Assembly: GCA_033239005.1 (NCBI GenBank)
Contig: BSQZ01000011.1
Location: 9,805,001 to 9,869,000, forward strand
Source of the DNA: Lamellibrachia satsuma
Taxonomy: Eukaryota > Annelida > Polychaeta > Sabellida > Siboglinidae
Reading direction: 5' to 3'
DNA: 64,000 nt
Shown here: positions 45,630-58,457 of the stretch, one piece after another
Numbering within the stretch: position 1 is the first letter of the stretch
Layout of the letters: each line of letters begins with the position of its first letter
Notes under the pieces: generated by a model
What the model saw: the letters and a program-made list of their open reading frames with translations, nothing else
Databases searched by the model: none
What the model was told of the DNA's origin: nothing
Translations under genes and position numbers: made by a program

Positions 45630-46615
45630 ATAACGAAAACTAACTATATTGAGAGAGGCTCAAGAATACGATACAAGTAAAATTACTAAACAAAAAACAA
45701 TAACTTGCCTGATAAAAACAGTAATATCAACAGTAGGAAAACAAAACAGTCAGCAAAACCATCAAGCAATCCCATTCTTTATGCAAACAGCTCTGCTGGT
45801 GCCCGTTGAGCCACAAGTGATCCCATAGGGAAAGAAAACGGCTTTGTAGGCGCCAATCTAGATGAAGGCCACAAGTGCCACAAACCCAGCAATTACAGGC
45901 AGGCAATTTATTCTAAGAAAATCATGGCGTGTTTGCAACAAACGACGCCGTCTTTGTCTGCTATAATAGGCCAGTAATGAGTTGTTTACAAATTAGCCAG
46001 TAATATACTTTCAGTAATTACTTTGCACCAGCAAGTTATTTCCAGAGTGCTGAATGGCTTGGACTAGAACTAGCCCCTAGGGTCACATACTACGCATACA
46101 CTTGTAAAAATAATTTTGCAAATCTGACAAACAAATTGTAGACAAAACAATATGTTCCATAAGCAACTACATCTGGCAGTGTTTATATTTTACGCACTGA
46201 TCTTTCACCTGGAATGTATAAAGCGTAAGAAATAATAAAATCTGGAATGTGTATGTAATCTCCAACATGCCACAGCTTTAGCAAGTAATATTTGTACAAA
46301 TATTTAAACCTAATAAGCCACCCACGATAAGCACACTAAAAAATCATATCAGATTCTCTGGCATACGGTTATCAGTTACTTCTGTAGTCGGTCAACATTC
46401 AGCAATACTGGCAGTGGTCAAACACTGCTGAGTAATAAGATGTTTTAGTGAGACACTGCTACTGTTATACAGTGATCTCACGCCAGCAATAAACCAAGCA
46501 TTGACCAATGCCTTGCCCAGTGGTCAAAGCAAGTGGGCATTGGGTCAGGCAAGTGCAGGTTTAGTCTGACTGACCGACTGCATATGGAAAGTGTTGGTTA
46601 CCTGTGGGGAACAGA
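45630..46615. other. Gene-free stretch
   Basis: No recognisable product. At about 46493-46560 ACCAAGCATTGACCAATGCC and related GC-rich palindromic words resemble the block at 30360. Confidence 0.4.
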
Positions 46616-46619
46616 CTCG

Positions 46620-46760
46620 GGGTTAGTTACAACGTAACTGGAAGTGAAACGCCAAATCCAATTGGTATTTTTAGTTAATTTTAAATTTCTTTTTCAATTA
46701 CATCAAATAACTTTTTAACTCAAATTATTTGCTACAAATAATCAATAAAAAGGATGGGGT
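46620..46760 (-). repeat. Dispersed repeat, copy 2
   Basis: The reverse complement shares ordered words with 21190-21330 (TTGATTATT, AATAATTTGAGTTA, TGATGTAA). It is in the opposite orientation and clearly diverged. Confidence 0.55.
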
Positions 46761-49370
46761 TGAGGGACGAAAGAGTAGATGAAATGACGGATTGATGGAT
46801 GAATGGAGGAATGGACTAATGGTGGTGTATAAATGGATGGACAGATATCAAGTTGGACGGTGGATGGACAAAGAGATGTGTGAATGAACTAATGAAGAAA
46901 GCAGATACTAGAGCAAGGAATGAAGGCAAGATTTAATTAATGAAACTGAAAGATCAAATGACCGTAATCCACAGTGACCAATCACTGAAATAATAGTCTG
47001 TCAGCAGGTCAAGCATGGCCGGAACTGCACTCATCATGACCATCCGTGCCAATAAAGTGGACATTAAGCGCAGGTGTGGTGCGCGTGTCCAGTGTCCATC
47101 TGAGTGTCAACACAATGGTCACTACCAGACTGATCGCCTCTTTGCGATCATTAAGTAGACTACCACTCTAACATGCATTCATCACTGAACTAACTGAAGA
47201 CGGAAAACAAGTACCTACTTTCAATAATGAACAGCTTTGTAAAACACTATCTACAAAAGTACTGAGCACGCTGGGCATAAAAAGTTAGTCATTAGAGCTA
47301 ATATTCTTGACAAAAACTTGCGTGTTTCTTATGTGAGTTTTTTAACTAATAAGTGCATGGTGCCATCATACTTCTGCAGTTTCAAGACCAACGGCCCAGT
47401 ACTACACAATATTCCTACTACATCCTGATAAAAGATACGTTAATGTCAATTTAATCTTGATAACCATACAAGTTTTATTGTGGCATTGCATTTCTTTTGC
47501 CGGTTGTATCGATATGTAGAACACCGAGAAAATATTCTTATTGAATTCAGTGGAAAAAGTTCCAAAGCATATATGTAAAACCTTCCAAATGCGATCTCTG
47601 AGCAGCACTTAAAATAAAAAAATACAGCAACCCATTAGATAAATTCATTGTTACGTCATCCTTTGCATTATCCGTCAACGGAAATATTTGAATATTTCCG
47701 AAGAAATGGGTATCGCTCGGGCAGCATCAGATAACGAGAGTTGTTGTTTGCTACTGGGGCAGGGTAGTATCACGTGCACTCAAATAAATGCCCACCCGAA
47801 ACCCCTCCTTTGTCCTTCGGTATCTCCGGTAGCGGGGATCTCACAAAGAGGGCAAATCAGCTTGCCTATAAATACGCCCTTCAACTATGCGATAGATAAT
47901 GACGGCCGTATGACACACAATAATCACCAGTCTTCTTATCTGATAAGGTTTGGGTTAACCCTGCCATCAAAAAACAAAAAGCACTGCCGCCGCTATCTAA
48001 TCTGGGTCATCTGAGCGACACACAAAGCGCTTCCTGCTGATCATTGTATATAATATCAAAGCTCATCCAAGGTTAGGGATTGCTCCCAACACCCTGTAAT
48101 GGGCCTCTGGGAGCGGCCGTAGCTTCGTTTCACACTGTCCACACCTGAGTAATCCGACACTGCTAATGTTTCAGTTTCTATTTCTACCTTGCTCAATATG
48201 GGTCCAAAGTACAGTTTTGCGTAGTTTAAATTTTAATCTAGTGGCTATAATATTCTGGGTCACAAATCTACACTTTGGTCTAATGACCTAACTGAATGCA
48301 AATAGGCTTATTTTCATTTCAACAAATATTAAATGAATGGTCCAAGATAGCTTGTATATAGGCATATCACTCATTTAATTTAATTCAATAGGTGTAATTA
48401 GGCAAACTATACAGTAGATGATACGATTCGCAAGATTCCATATTTTAATTAATCAGTTATTTTTATCATGACTCCATAAAAAGATTCCAGGCCACTGTAA
48501 AAATGCTGGGTGGACCCCTCAAGTGAACCGATCATCCTTACTGGTCACGCCCACTGGAAGCACTCATCAATACCAGGCGTTTGTGGCCTTTGCTTCTGGG
48601 AAAACACAAATCCTGACCTAGCTGACGCATTGATCAAGTGTGCCATAAAAGGCGTCGGTATGGCAGGGTGGACGTTGGATCAATAGAAATCTACTTATCC
48701 TGAGAAAGTGCCACCGTCACGACAAAATAAACACCTCTGTCAATGGTGTAACAGGTAGAAATCAGAATGGGATAAAATATTCTGCAAACAGTTTTTAAGA
48801 AAGAAATAAAAAGCATAACATTCCTATGTTAGTCTTAAATCTTAGTACACCATATTTAACATCGTGGCAGATCCATTCATTTGAACCCCAAACACCGACT
48901 CAACACCTTTGGGAAATATCCAGCCTGCTGCAATTCTTGCAAAAGAACTGTTCTTTCATACTATTCAACCACAGGTATTCATAATCTATACAGTTCATGT
49001 CACAGGTGCATAAATAATGTTAACTGCAATTTAAAATTATTTTTAACTGCAATTTTATTTTATTTCCGCATTCTATGTAATGCATATTTTGTGAGTGCTA
49101 TAACATTGTGCATGTTGTTAGTAACGTTGTTAGCAAAGGATGACATGTTGTATAACACACTGCATAATGATTATGAAAATTCACACCAATTTTAACTGCC
49201 ATTTGAATGGCTTCCACATGCACTATCCAGCACATCTAAACAGAACACTTTTCACATAGTAATGCCTAATGGTTATAGTTTTCACTAAATACAGCATTTA
49301 TCATTCATCCTTGTTCTATGGCACTTTGACTTTGCAAAAAAAATTCAGTAATACTACCAAACTGATAGTA
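46760..49370. other. Gene-free stretch
   Basis: A degenerate GGATGGATGAATGGA-type simple repeat lies at about 46780-46880. Frames at 47688-48014 and 48881-49195 are open but have no recognisable product. Confidence 0.4.
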
Positions 49371-49377
49371 AGCCATT

Positions 49378-49677
49378 TTGTACCATATTTTAACCTCTCA
49401 AGATATTTGCCCAGTCATACACCAGTATACTGAAGAAAGTGTGAAATTGGAGTTTCTGACCTTTGCACCAAACTACCTCCGCTCAACCATATTGATTGGC
49501 GAATTTCCAAGAAACTGTCAGATGTCATGGACAGCCAATATGGGTTCCTGTGACAAAGTCCCTCTTGGCTGCAGTATGGATAAGTCAGTGAACTCTGGTA
49601 ATTTCTGTGACCCAGTCATATTGATTACTCAAATTACTGGTTACAGATACCGCCTGTTCCCCAACGAATGTTACTAG
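49378..49677 (+). CDS. Candidate terminal coding exon, product unrecognised
   Basis: The frame reads SVKLEFLTFAPNYLRSTILI, GEFPRNCQMSWTANMGSCDK, VPLGCSMDKSVNSGNFCDP and ends YRYRLFPNECY with a TAG. Six Cys in about 90 residues suggest a disulfide-rich extracellular domain. AATAAA motifs at 49791 onward, about 115 bases past the stop, would suit a terminal exon. No ATG opens the frame, so it would be entered by splicing; CTCAAG near 49402 and CACCAG near 49426 are weak acceptor candidates. Family unknown. It may be a chance open frame. Confidence 0.3.
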   Translation: MYHILTSQDICPVIHQYTEESVKLEFLTFAPNYLRSTILIGEFPRNCQMSWTANMGSCDKVPLGCSMDKSVNSGNFCDPVILITQITGYRYRLFPNECY

Positions 49678-49789
49678 CTGCTAATCCTAGGTAGTTTCTC
49701 ATGATCAGTAGAAGTTTTGCATATGACTGTTTTTGTCAGTGATGAGAAAACTATCCTTCTCATATATAACTTCCAAGAAAGTATTCTTT

Positions 49790-49820
49790 TAATAAATTAA
49801 AATATAAATAAATAAAAAAA
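49790..49820 (+). terminator. Clustered AATAAA polyadenylation-like signals
   Basis: AATAAA occurs several times in an A-rich run just downstream of the candidate terminal exon. Could equally be AT-rich background. Confidence 0.25.
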
Positions 49821-49829
49821 ATTTCTTGG

Positions 49830-50580
49830 TATAAGCCGGTGCACAAACTCCCGATCAGTGGCGCCATTCAGAATATCACCACTGTCACAACTTAATTATA
49901 AATTAAAAATGGGCAGTAGCAGAGCGGTATAAACAACTGGTTGGCTAGGCAACATAACTGCTGTGTACAACTTGTTATTGCAACTGTGCACTTGACTATA
50001 CATAACAGTTTCAAACAAAAACGAATGTTTTTGTATTTCTAGACAAGTCCGTCCATCCGCCCGCCTGCCCGCACGCCCAACCGCTCGTTCGTCCGTCCAT
50101 CAATGCTCTCCTGTCCGCCTGTCACCGAGTCACTCTTAGAATTAGTATTCGTCAAACAAATTCACGAGTATCATCTACATCGTTTTTTATGCTCGTTGGT
50201 ACCACATATTTGTTGTTGCAAAACAGCCCCTCTTGTTAGACGCCTTACTAGCAACGTTCCGCATTGATCTGCAGATAATTGAGTAGAAATGGCTGCTGGT
50301 GCAGTTTCGTTGGGGATCAGTTGCCAGTCCCTCGGCAACTGTCTGTCTCCATATCAAGTTAACAGCCTCATAAAACAGTCATGTGTTGATCTCTCATTCG
50401 GTTAATTCTGAAATAAACACAGTCGGGGCAGAAGCAAACGTGGTTTAGATTGTGTTCTAAGTCAACCCCGAGCATCAGTGTAAATCCTGTCCGGAATATG
50501 ACACTATCAAATCTACTCAGCTCGAAGCGAGAGAAAAATAAAATCTTTTTATACCACTGTGCATAGAAGCTTTTTATTGT
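49830..50580. other. Gene-free stretch
   Basis: A C-rich patch with degenerate CCGTCCGTCC units lies at about 50048-50125. No recognisable product. Confidence 0.4.
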
Positions 50581-50587
50581 TCGGTCA

Positions 50588-50855
50588 AGTAGGAAACCAG
50601 GTACCTTATGGTGTCTAATAATAGACACAGTAGAAAACCAAGTACTGTATGGCGTCTAATAATAGACAAAGTAGAAAACCAAGTACCATATGGTGCCTAA
50701 TAATAGACAAAGTAGGAAACCGATCATCAGATGGCATCTAATAATAGGCAAAGAAGGAAACCATTTACTCTACACTATCTAATAATAGACAAAAGAAAAA
50801 ACTAAGTCCCATATGGTGTCTAATAGTAGATAAAGATGGAATAAAGTACCAGGTC
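50588..50855. repeat. 41-bp degenerate tandem repeat, about six copies
   Basis: Units contain GTCTAATAATAGACA, then AAGTAGAAAACCAAGTACC and ATATGG. TCTAATAATAGA recurs about every 41 bases. Copies are more diverged than in the other arrays, so this one is older. Confidence 0.85.
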
Positions 50856-50971
50856 AGACAATCGACTTAATTCTATCATAAACAATGAACACCTTCATTA
50901 ACATCACACCTACATGGATGACCAATGCCACATGTCTAGTGTCTACGCCATGTCCAGGCACATCACAGGTA

Positions 50972-51272
50972 CATTCTTATATAGCGCGGTATCCAGTCCT
51001 TGGGACTGTTCAACGTGCTTTACACTTTACCCCTGGCAGAGCTGCTCATTCCAACGCCATCTCAACTTCTGCCATGCTGCAATTACTGCATGAAGACTAT
51101 TAGTTCACATATCAACCACTGTGTGTAGCCAGGAACTTGTTTACAGCTGAGCGAACTGAGGCAACGTGGGATAAAAGAAATTGCCAAAGCTTCGAAACAG
51201 CAGCAGGAGGATTCAAACCCGGGTTCTCTCGATTGAGAGCCCATCATTTTAACCGTTAAGCTACCGCGCCCC
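50972..51272 (-). mobile_element. Near full-length tRNA-derived SINE
   Basis: The most complete copy. On the minus strand it opens GGGGCGCGGTAGCTTAACGG with A box TAGCTTAACGG (51263-51253) and B box GGTTTGAATCC (51219-51209). Then CTGTTTCGAAGCTTTGGCAA, GTTGCCTCAGTTCGCTCAGC, TGCAGTAATTGCAGCATGG, GTTGGAATGAGCAGC, GTAAAGTGTAAAGCACG and the end GGATACCGCGCTATATAAGA follow. The CGCTATATAA tail resembles L2-clade LINE-derived SINE tails, suggesting LINE-dependent mobilisation (inference). Length is about 300 bases. No clear target duplication was seen. Confidence 0.85.
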
Positions 51273-51289
51273 AGGCCAAGGCAGTGACC

Positions 51290-52230
51290 ACAATGGACTG
51301 TGTACTTTGCAAAGACAAATAAGTAGGCCATTTCCCATGGTCAGATATTGATTCAGCCAAATCCAGTGTAAAGGGCATCGGTCAATATTGGCAAGTTCCA
51401 CTCATCTTCTAAGAAACTGCCGCCGTGACGACGAACAAGCGCATGCAGAAACACGACCGGTCATCTTACCTCCGGCTCATTATTTAGATGACCGTTGATC
51501 AACATATGCAAACTACTGTTTATCTGAGCAGGGCTGGTGGCCGGCGCACAATGCAGAATACCAAGTCTCTAAATGTGTTGCTAGAATTGCATGACATTTA
51601 CATTATGCAAATTGGCAAAACTGCACAATTCTGGTAAGAGTCAGACACTGGAATTAATGTACGATTGTTGAAACAAGTAGATAACTGGGATAATACTTGG
51701 GAAATTATGATAAATTCTCAACTAACTAAGACAGTCACTGCTTTTTGGGCATGGCTAAATTTTATTTATATTTCATATTGCACACAGTGATGAACTATTG
51801 GTGTGTAGTACTCACGGCTGATGATTGGAGGATTATAAATAATGTGAAAATGGCAAATAATACATACACAAACTACAGACATGCAATGACGGAATGGAGT
51901 TTGTCTTGCGCCGAGGGAGAACTATGTTGAAATCCCGGGCCAATGGACCACCCAGTGATTCAAGGAAACATGGGTGCAACTATTTGACTTATCAAGCACC
52001 ACGCCTTTTGCGCAAGACATCAAAACACTGATCAGATTCCCTGGTGCCTTGGGTAGCGAAACACCTAGTGCAGTGCGAAAATCAGTAACGCTGTGAATGC
52101 CCTGTCAGTCACTGGCAGCCTGGTTCTTTAATCTCACTAGTCCATGGTACAGTTGTTTGAAACACAACACATATCCCAGTAGCAATTTCTCCAGACCTCT
52201 TCCACTGCTAAATAGTTTGCGGTCTGGTTG
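51290..52230. other. Gene-free stretch
   Basis: No recognisable product, RNA gene or repeat. Confidence 0.4.
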
Positions 52231-52235
52231 ACCTG

Positions 52236-53218
52236 TTGTTGAAAACTTATTTCTCGCCGGCGTTACATGCTAATCAGAGTGATACAGAAAATTTCCAGGT
52301 GCACAATATCAAAGTGTACCTATCCACCAAAGTAGTTAAAAGAAAACGGATAAAAAGGCTGGAGGACATTTGGTGTTCCACCCAAGGCTATGGAGGCCAA
52401 GACATATCCCATGCCCTGTTCTCCTGGTGGTCTACCCAAGAATCCAGGGAAAGGCCACTTATTTTGCCTTTGTCAATCACACTAACTCATCAGTGTCACA
52501 CGCCACAAATTCTTTTAAAAATGGTAAGGCAGTCACACATGTTATTATATATATAATATACACACACACACATATATATATATGCAAAATTTTTTAAGGC
52601 AAATTAAAAAATTTTCATCTTAGTGAAAATCAACATTGAAAATGTGTCACCAAAAATAGCACGTTTGCCTACACAGCCAGGATACTTCTGTATCTGACAA
52701 CTTCCTAAACTATAAAATAGCCACAAGAAATACACATAATGTTGACACCACAGCCAATGCATACAGCTAAAACATGTCAACTTTCATGTTCCAAAACATC
52801 TTAGCTACACAAAAATAATCCTTCAAATGCGGTACCATCTCAAAACCATTTGATGAATTAATCACGAACACGAATGTAAAATATAATGACCTATCCAACA
52901 TGCTTTCCCAGTCATTGCCCCTTGTTCTCCAATTTCCTGGCAGCAGTTCATCCCAGCAGGACATCCTGTACTTCCCGTGGGAGTGACTTCCTTGCACTGG
53001 GTCACCGCCAGCAACCAACCATCCACCAATCTGCTACAACAGGCCATACCAAAAAACCGTTGCTCCACATACCTCAAGATTTATCACCAGCCCTTTCACA
53101 AATCTGCAGGTATGATGATGTACGACCCACAGGCACGCATACGACACTATGGCCAACAGGGCGCAGCACCAGCACCACGCCGGGCGACAACAGTGCCACT
53201 TTAATAGTGAATTTATAG
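52236..53218. other. Region open in several competing frames
   Basis: Open frames overlap here on both strands. On the + strand 52236-52556 ends near AAAATG^GTAAGG, a good donor, and 53110-53204 reads MMMYDPQARIRHYGQQGAAP to a stop. On the minus strand a frame from about 53040 reads QIGGWLVAGGDPVQGSHSHG. A real exon may be present, but sequence alone does not choose strand or frame. An (AC)n/(AT)n run lies at 52545-52583. Confidence 0.25.
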
Positions 53219-53229
53219 CTGTTGTTTGC

Positions 53230-53785
53230 GCTGCGCGGCGTTAGTGGCCTGACCCATCTGTCCTCCGTCATACCACATCAATTATGGATGCAGTACAAAC
53301 ATTGTCATAAACCAGGCAGTGACGTTGGGTAGTGACGCAATGCAGTGGTTTCTGTGTCTGCCATTGTGACATGTGAGCCTCCCAAAATTTACAATTACCA
53401 AGCCAAGTACAGTCAATTTGGAAAGGTTGCCTGCTGCTGTTATTAATTTTGAGATAAAATTGCGTTCACCTATACTCTTATTAATAAACTACAGTATTGC
53501 AATGGCATGACGCAATGTCATTGTGTGCGTGCATGCAGTGTGTGTGCATGCAAATATTCCTTAATAAAGAAGAAAACTACTGTACTTTATCACAGTAACT
53601 ATGCAACGCAGCCATATAATGAAGCTGATCTTTGGCCAATGTGTTTAATGTTTTGGAATGTCACAACTTTTTGGCAACATTATAAACCAATGATGCAGAG
53701 TTGACCAATAAATCGCAACCAGAAACACAATCACTGAACCGAGACAGCGAGTCATTGAAGAATGACTTGCTGATCAAACATCACA
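53230..53785. other. Gene-free stretch
   Basis: No recognisable product. AATAAA at about 53484 is unassigned. Confidence 0.4.
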
Positions 53786-53787
53786 TG

Positions 53788-54290
53788 CCAATGAAGCACA
53801 ACTAACCACTGAGACATTTCCAATCACTGAAGTTTGACCAGCCAATGAGGCATGACTAACCACTGAGACATTTCCAATCACTGAAGTGTGACCAGCCAAT
53901 GAGGCATGACTAACCACCGAGACATTTCCAATCAGTGAAGTGTGACCAGCCAATGAGGCGTGACTAACCACTGAGACATTTCCAATCAGTGAAGTGTGAC
54001 CAGCCAATGAGGCGTGACTAACCACTGAGACATTTCCAATCAGTGAAGTGTGACCAGCCAATGAGGCGTGACTAACCACTGAGACATTTCCAATCAGTGA
54101 AGTGTGACCAGCCAATGAGGCATGACTAACCACTGAGACATTCCCAATCAGTGAAGTTTGACCAGCGAATGAGGCACAGCTAATCACCGAGACATTTTCA
54201 ATCACTGAAGTTTAACCAGCCAATGAGGCATGACTAACCACTGAGACATTTCCAATCAGTGAAGTGTGACCAATCATTGAGGCATGACCA
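53788..54290. repeat. 54-bp minisatellite, about nine copies
   Basis: Units contain ATGAGGCATGACTAACCACT, GAGACATTTCCAATCA and TGAAGTGTGACCAGCCA. The period is a multiple of three, so the minus strand shows an 18-residue repeat (HASLAGHTSLIGNVSVVS) for 143 codons. One flanking copy carries a TAA in that frame and the array has no splice signals, so coding is unlikely. Confidence 0.95.
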
Positions 54291-54524
54291 TCGACTGAAG
54301 CATGACAAGGTAATGAAGTGTTTGAACTATCCAATGATGGAGAGAATCAACAATCAAGCACACAATGGTTGCCAGAAGAGCAGAACGTACAAGACTACAA
54401 CCTGGAAGTGACCATGCAGAAGTCAAATCTTTCATATCAATGGATGTTGCTACGGCTGCTCTGGGATGAATGCTTAGTCAAAACAGAAATTCATTAAAAA
54501 CAATGTGAAATAACGTATTTCGCA

Positions 54525-54775
54525 GGCATGCCAAACTTGGACAATTTAGTTCACTCCACATTGCCTCCGTTCACTCAGCTGTATAAATGAGTACCTGTCC
54601 ATAGACAGTGGTGAATATGTGAGCATATAGTCCCTGCACAGTAATTGCAGAGTGGCTGAATGCTTCCCAAAGACACAGAGTTGGTGTTGGAATGAACAGG
54701 TCTGCAGAGGGTGAAGTGTAAAGCACTTTGAGGGGTTCTACAGATTGGACACCGTGCTACATTAGAATGTTCCTT
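54525..54775 (+). mobile_element. SINE copy lacking its head
   Basis: TTAGTTCACTCCACATTGCC, CGTTCACTCAGCTGTATAAA, GTAATTGCAGAGTGGCTGAA, GTGTTGGAATGAACAGGTCT and GTGTAAAGCACTTTGAGG run in the standard order, ending near GACACCGTGCTACATTAGAA. It holds a single copy of the 40-bp segment amplified at 34.5 kb. A and B boxes are absent. Confidence 0.8.
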
Positions 54776-54799
54776 TATATATATTTATATACCTGCCAC

Positions 54800-55967
54800 A
54801 TTAAATAATGAAAGTATGTGACAAAAAAGAAAAAAATTCAATGATTACCTTTCAGTCTGTAAGTGTGCAAATTTTGGTTACTCACGTTACAAACCAAGGA
54901 CATGCCAAAAAATGGACGCATTTAAAATCCAAAGTCTCCCCAAACTACAACTGCTGTGAAAAATGGCTGTGGGGAATCATTGTTGAAAAAACATCAGAGG
55001 TCCACATAAATACAAATTTTATAAATTACCAACAAATTAAAGTCATGTGAAGGTAATTAGTCAATATGTAAAAAAAAATTTGTGGGCAATGTCAATTCTT
55101 AGTCTGCTGTCCAAAAATGTTCATGCAACATCAGGTTCATATAGGGCCTTAAACGTTTTATATCTCATAATAAATGCTGTCCCTCGTGGTCATTCTGATG
55201 TGAGCATATGCCAATAATTTCTGGGAACTGTGAATCTTTGTATTCAACAACACTATCAATCACCCAACACGATCTTAGAAATCTGTGATTTACTCAGCTC
55301 CCCTCTGACCCTTGTTAGGGTGAAAGGCACTGCTTTGGAATCAGTTATTTTGATGCGGTGCACCCATCAAATTCCAGGGCTTAAGAATATGCCAGTTATT
55401 CAGCACTGGCACTGCTCTACTATGATAAAGCATCGGTTAACTTACTCGCACTACAAATATTTTGGTTACTCGCGTTACAATTTTTGATGTGTGACTGCTT
55501 TGTTTCACTATAGTGCAACCTTCATGATGTCAACATGTGTAGTAAGTGTCAATGTAGGAAAATAACCAGTTTTGTTTACTAGATACAAGAAACGGACGAC
55601 AGAGAGGAAAAATTAGCTATTTCAGTTATTCGTGTTACAGTTATTCAATTTGGCTGAGAGCTACAGCCAAACCATAAAAGTAACGACAATGGGTGTACTG
55701 TGTAGGTATTAGGTAAGCTAGTAGATGCATGCATGCTTTATTTGATTGCATAAAATATTATAAATGCATTAATGCTTTACATGAGGGGTTCTTATTGCAT
55801 TTAACTGACAAAATAATAGGTATCTACTGCGCGTGTTATATCTTTTTGCAACAACTTCAGTCGAAATTTGGTTTTCACATCCATGAACTTCAGCATATTT
55901 GCTATCACGAGTTACATTTAATAAAATAATTGATATTTAAACTTACAGTCTTTGTTGTGGAATGGCC

Positions 55968-55970
<3 letters not shown>
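54800..55970. other. Gene-free stretch
   Basis: Short frames at 54808-55050 and 55230-55487 have no recognisable products. Confidence 0.4.

Positions 55971-55971
<1 letters not shown>

Positions 55972-56025
<54 letters not shown>
55972..56025. repeat. (AT)n microsatellite
   Basis: About 26 AT units. Confidence 0.95.
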
Positions 56026-56036
<11 letters not shown>

Positions 56037-56039
56037 ACA

Positions 56040-56985
56040 GGTCCTTATCACATGTTCTCATAATCAGTATGATGTAACTGAGATGGCAAGTAGGGATGAG
56101 GGAAGAGCCCCAGCTGGGAAGATCAATAAGCCTGGGAACCACAACATCCCTACAACCTACATCTCACTTAACAAGCCCTCCCAGGATCAGGAGGATACGC
56201 TGCTAATGCAAAGATAAGCCTTCTACACCAGGATAAGCCACCTACGCCTGAGGATATGCCACCAGCCCCCACGCTGTTGGGAACAACCAATGTGGACATC
56301 CGCAACTTCCCAACACAGTAACCTTAGAGCACTCGTGGGCGTTTCCATGTCAGCCCAACATTAGCCACTGGGAAAGGAAGAAGCTATTTATAGATTCGGG
56401 ACCCCCATCTTCTTCCGGACAGTAGAATTATGTTTCCTAAACCTTGCAAGTTATCGGTGAAGCCCATTTAGAAATAAAGTGCATGAATAAGGATGTCTTC
56501 TATCGCCAACAGCAGCACACCTATTGATCAGAGTTCCATAAATAAAAATGTTAATCAAATGCCGAGAATAACTGCTGACACACTTCATAATAATTCCACA
56601 TGACTAACCCCAGTCTACGGTACTTGGGCGTGTTTCATTCGCAAAGCTTCTTAACGCCTTATGCCAGCCAGTGATGTATAAATACACCCTTAATCATATC
56701 AACACACGACGCATCATCCTGAGATTGCGATCTCTGATACCGGTGAATTATTGAATTGAAATAAACGCAACAGTCAACGACAACAAGCATCCGGTGATTG
56801 CTGAAGATTGCAAACCTCGATAAAACACAACTACGACATGAGACGAGAACCGGATTCTCGGTAATCAAGATCTATTGTGAATGGAGGTGGAAACATTCAG
56901 TGAAGAAGGATACACCGACTTCCTGCTTGTGGGAATGCCTGCGTACTGGCACGAGAAATCATGAATCGGCAACGAGCGAGGCTGT
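56040..56985. other. Gene-free stretch
   Basis: No recognisable product. Confidence 0.4.
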
Positions 56986-56987
56986 TC

Positions 56988-57052
56988 AGTCTGTAAATCC
57001 AACGGCTGCATGGTTTGAACTTCAAACTATGCAGCCGTAGGGTTTACAGACT
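56988..57052. repeat. 65-bp near-perfect palindrome
   Basis: The arms 56988-57019 (AGTCTGTAAATCCAACGGCT onward) and 57021-57052 are complementary at 29 of 32 positions and separated by one base. It can form a hairpin or cruciform. Confidence 0.9.
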
Positions 57053-57054
57053 CT

Positions 57055-57715
57055 GTGGAGATGAACCTATGCTTGTTTAAACCTGGATGCAACGAGATAA
57101 GAGGACAGATTCTGAGCACAGTCGAAGGCTTCATCCTAACCCTTGCGAGTCATGTCCAATATACTGATTGGCAGCTGATGCGTGCAAGGCATACACCCTG
57201 TGCTTATCACGGCAGCGTTCCATATGGCATCTCTGTATTGTGTCTCAGCACTTGGTAAAACTAGAATGTCGGTTCTAGTAACAATATCTGAATGAGTCTC
57301 ACTGTGAAACCTGAGCTATTACCATGTATCATGCCAAGAAGTACGCAAAACATTGGCTTCCATCCAGTTATATACTACCTATTGGGTAAACAGATGGTTT
57401 GCACACCGGCAAAATAAAGGCCTGGGGAAATAATTTTGATAAATAATCAACTTGACATGAAACCAAACTACGAGAGATAACCAGCATCAATAAATACATT
57501 ATACAGAAGCTTCGACTTGCACTGAGCTAAAAACACCAATCAACTCAGATACGCAACAGTGGCCAAAAATGTACATAATTCAAGAGTTGGTTATTGAACT
57601 GCAGAGCCATCTGTTACACAAATAACAAGGAAGCCCAATTCCTGCATCTTCTTCAAACAATACAAGGAAATTGACAGAATCTGAATGCACCAAAAACAAA
57701 GTGCAACAAGGCTAA
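57055..57715. other. Gene-free stretch
   Basis: No recognisable product. Confidence 0.4.
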
Positions 57716-57724
57716 AAACACCCA

Positions 57725-57885
57725 TCCATAAAAGTGCACATATTTATGTTGATAACAAGGGTAAGACAATCACCCAGAAAAGTGCACATATATAACAAGC
57801 GTAAGACCATCATCTACAAGCCCAAATAGATAACAACGGACAGACTGCCATCTGGAAAAGTACCAATAAATAACAAGGGTAAAAC
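57725..57885. repeat. Degenerate tandem repeat, three to four copies
   Basis: Words AAAAGTGCACATAT, ATAACAAGGGTAAGAC and CATCTGGAAAAGT recur at spacings of about 45 to 55 bases. Confidence 0.65.
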
Positions 57886-57889
57886 TCCC

Positions 57890-58450
57890 TTTGACAGGAG
57901 TGAAGTGAAACTTGTGCAGTGTCAGACCCAAATATAGAAAGACAATAGTACTAAATAATGGCTTATATCTGCATCTAGTGCACATTCTATCACAATGCTT
58001 TTTGAACAAAAATATTTATCGTTCCATATGGAGTAATAATCGAATGATAAATATATCTTGGTCCATGTACACACAAGCATGCACACTAGCTCATACAAAC
58101 ATTATATACACATATATTAAAAGCACTACTATACAATTATGTATACTCTACTGGAATTTCCAGTAGAATGTGGAACATTCCAGAACTTCCACAACATATT
58201 GTGAACATTTATATTCTGAGCACTCTTATTTATATTCCATACACGCCAATAACCATAACAGATCTGCAACATCTGTTGAAACTTATATATTTATATTTTA
58301 ATTTCTTTTTAAATACTGAGATAAACCACACAAGCATTAGTTACATGACACGTGTACATATGCATACAACCTGCACGGGTATGCACGCAGGCATATACGC
58401 ACTATCGTCCTGCGTACGGATGCAATACATCTCAAGACGAGGCTGATTCC
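57890..58450. other. Gene-free stretch
   Basis: AT-rich with short frames only. Confidence 0.4.
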
Positions 58451-58457
58451 ATCACGG

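Noticed and set aside
51200..51272. Functional tRNA gene on the minus strand
   Set aside because: tRNA-like head only; it is joined to a SINE body and tail.
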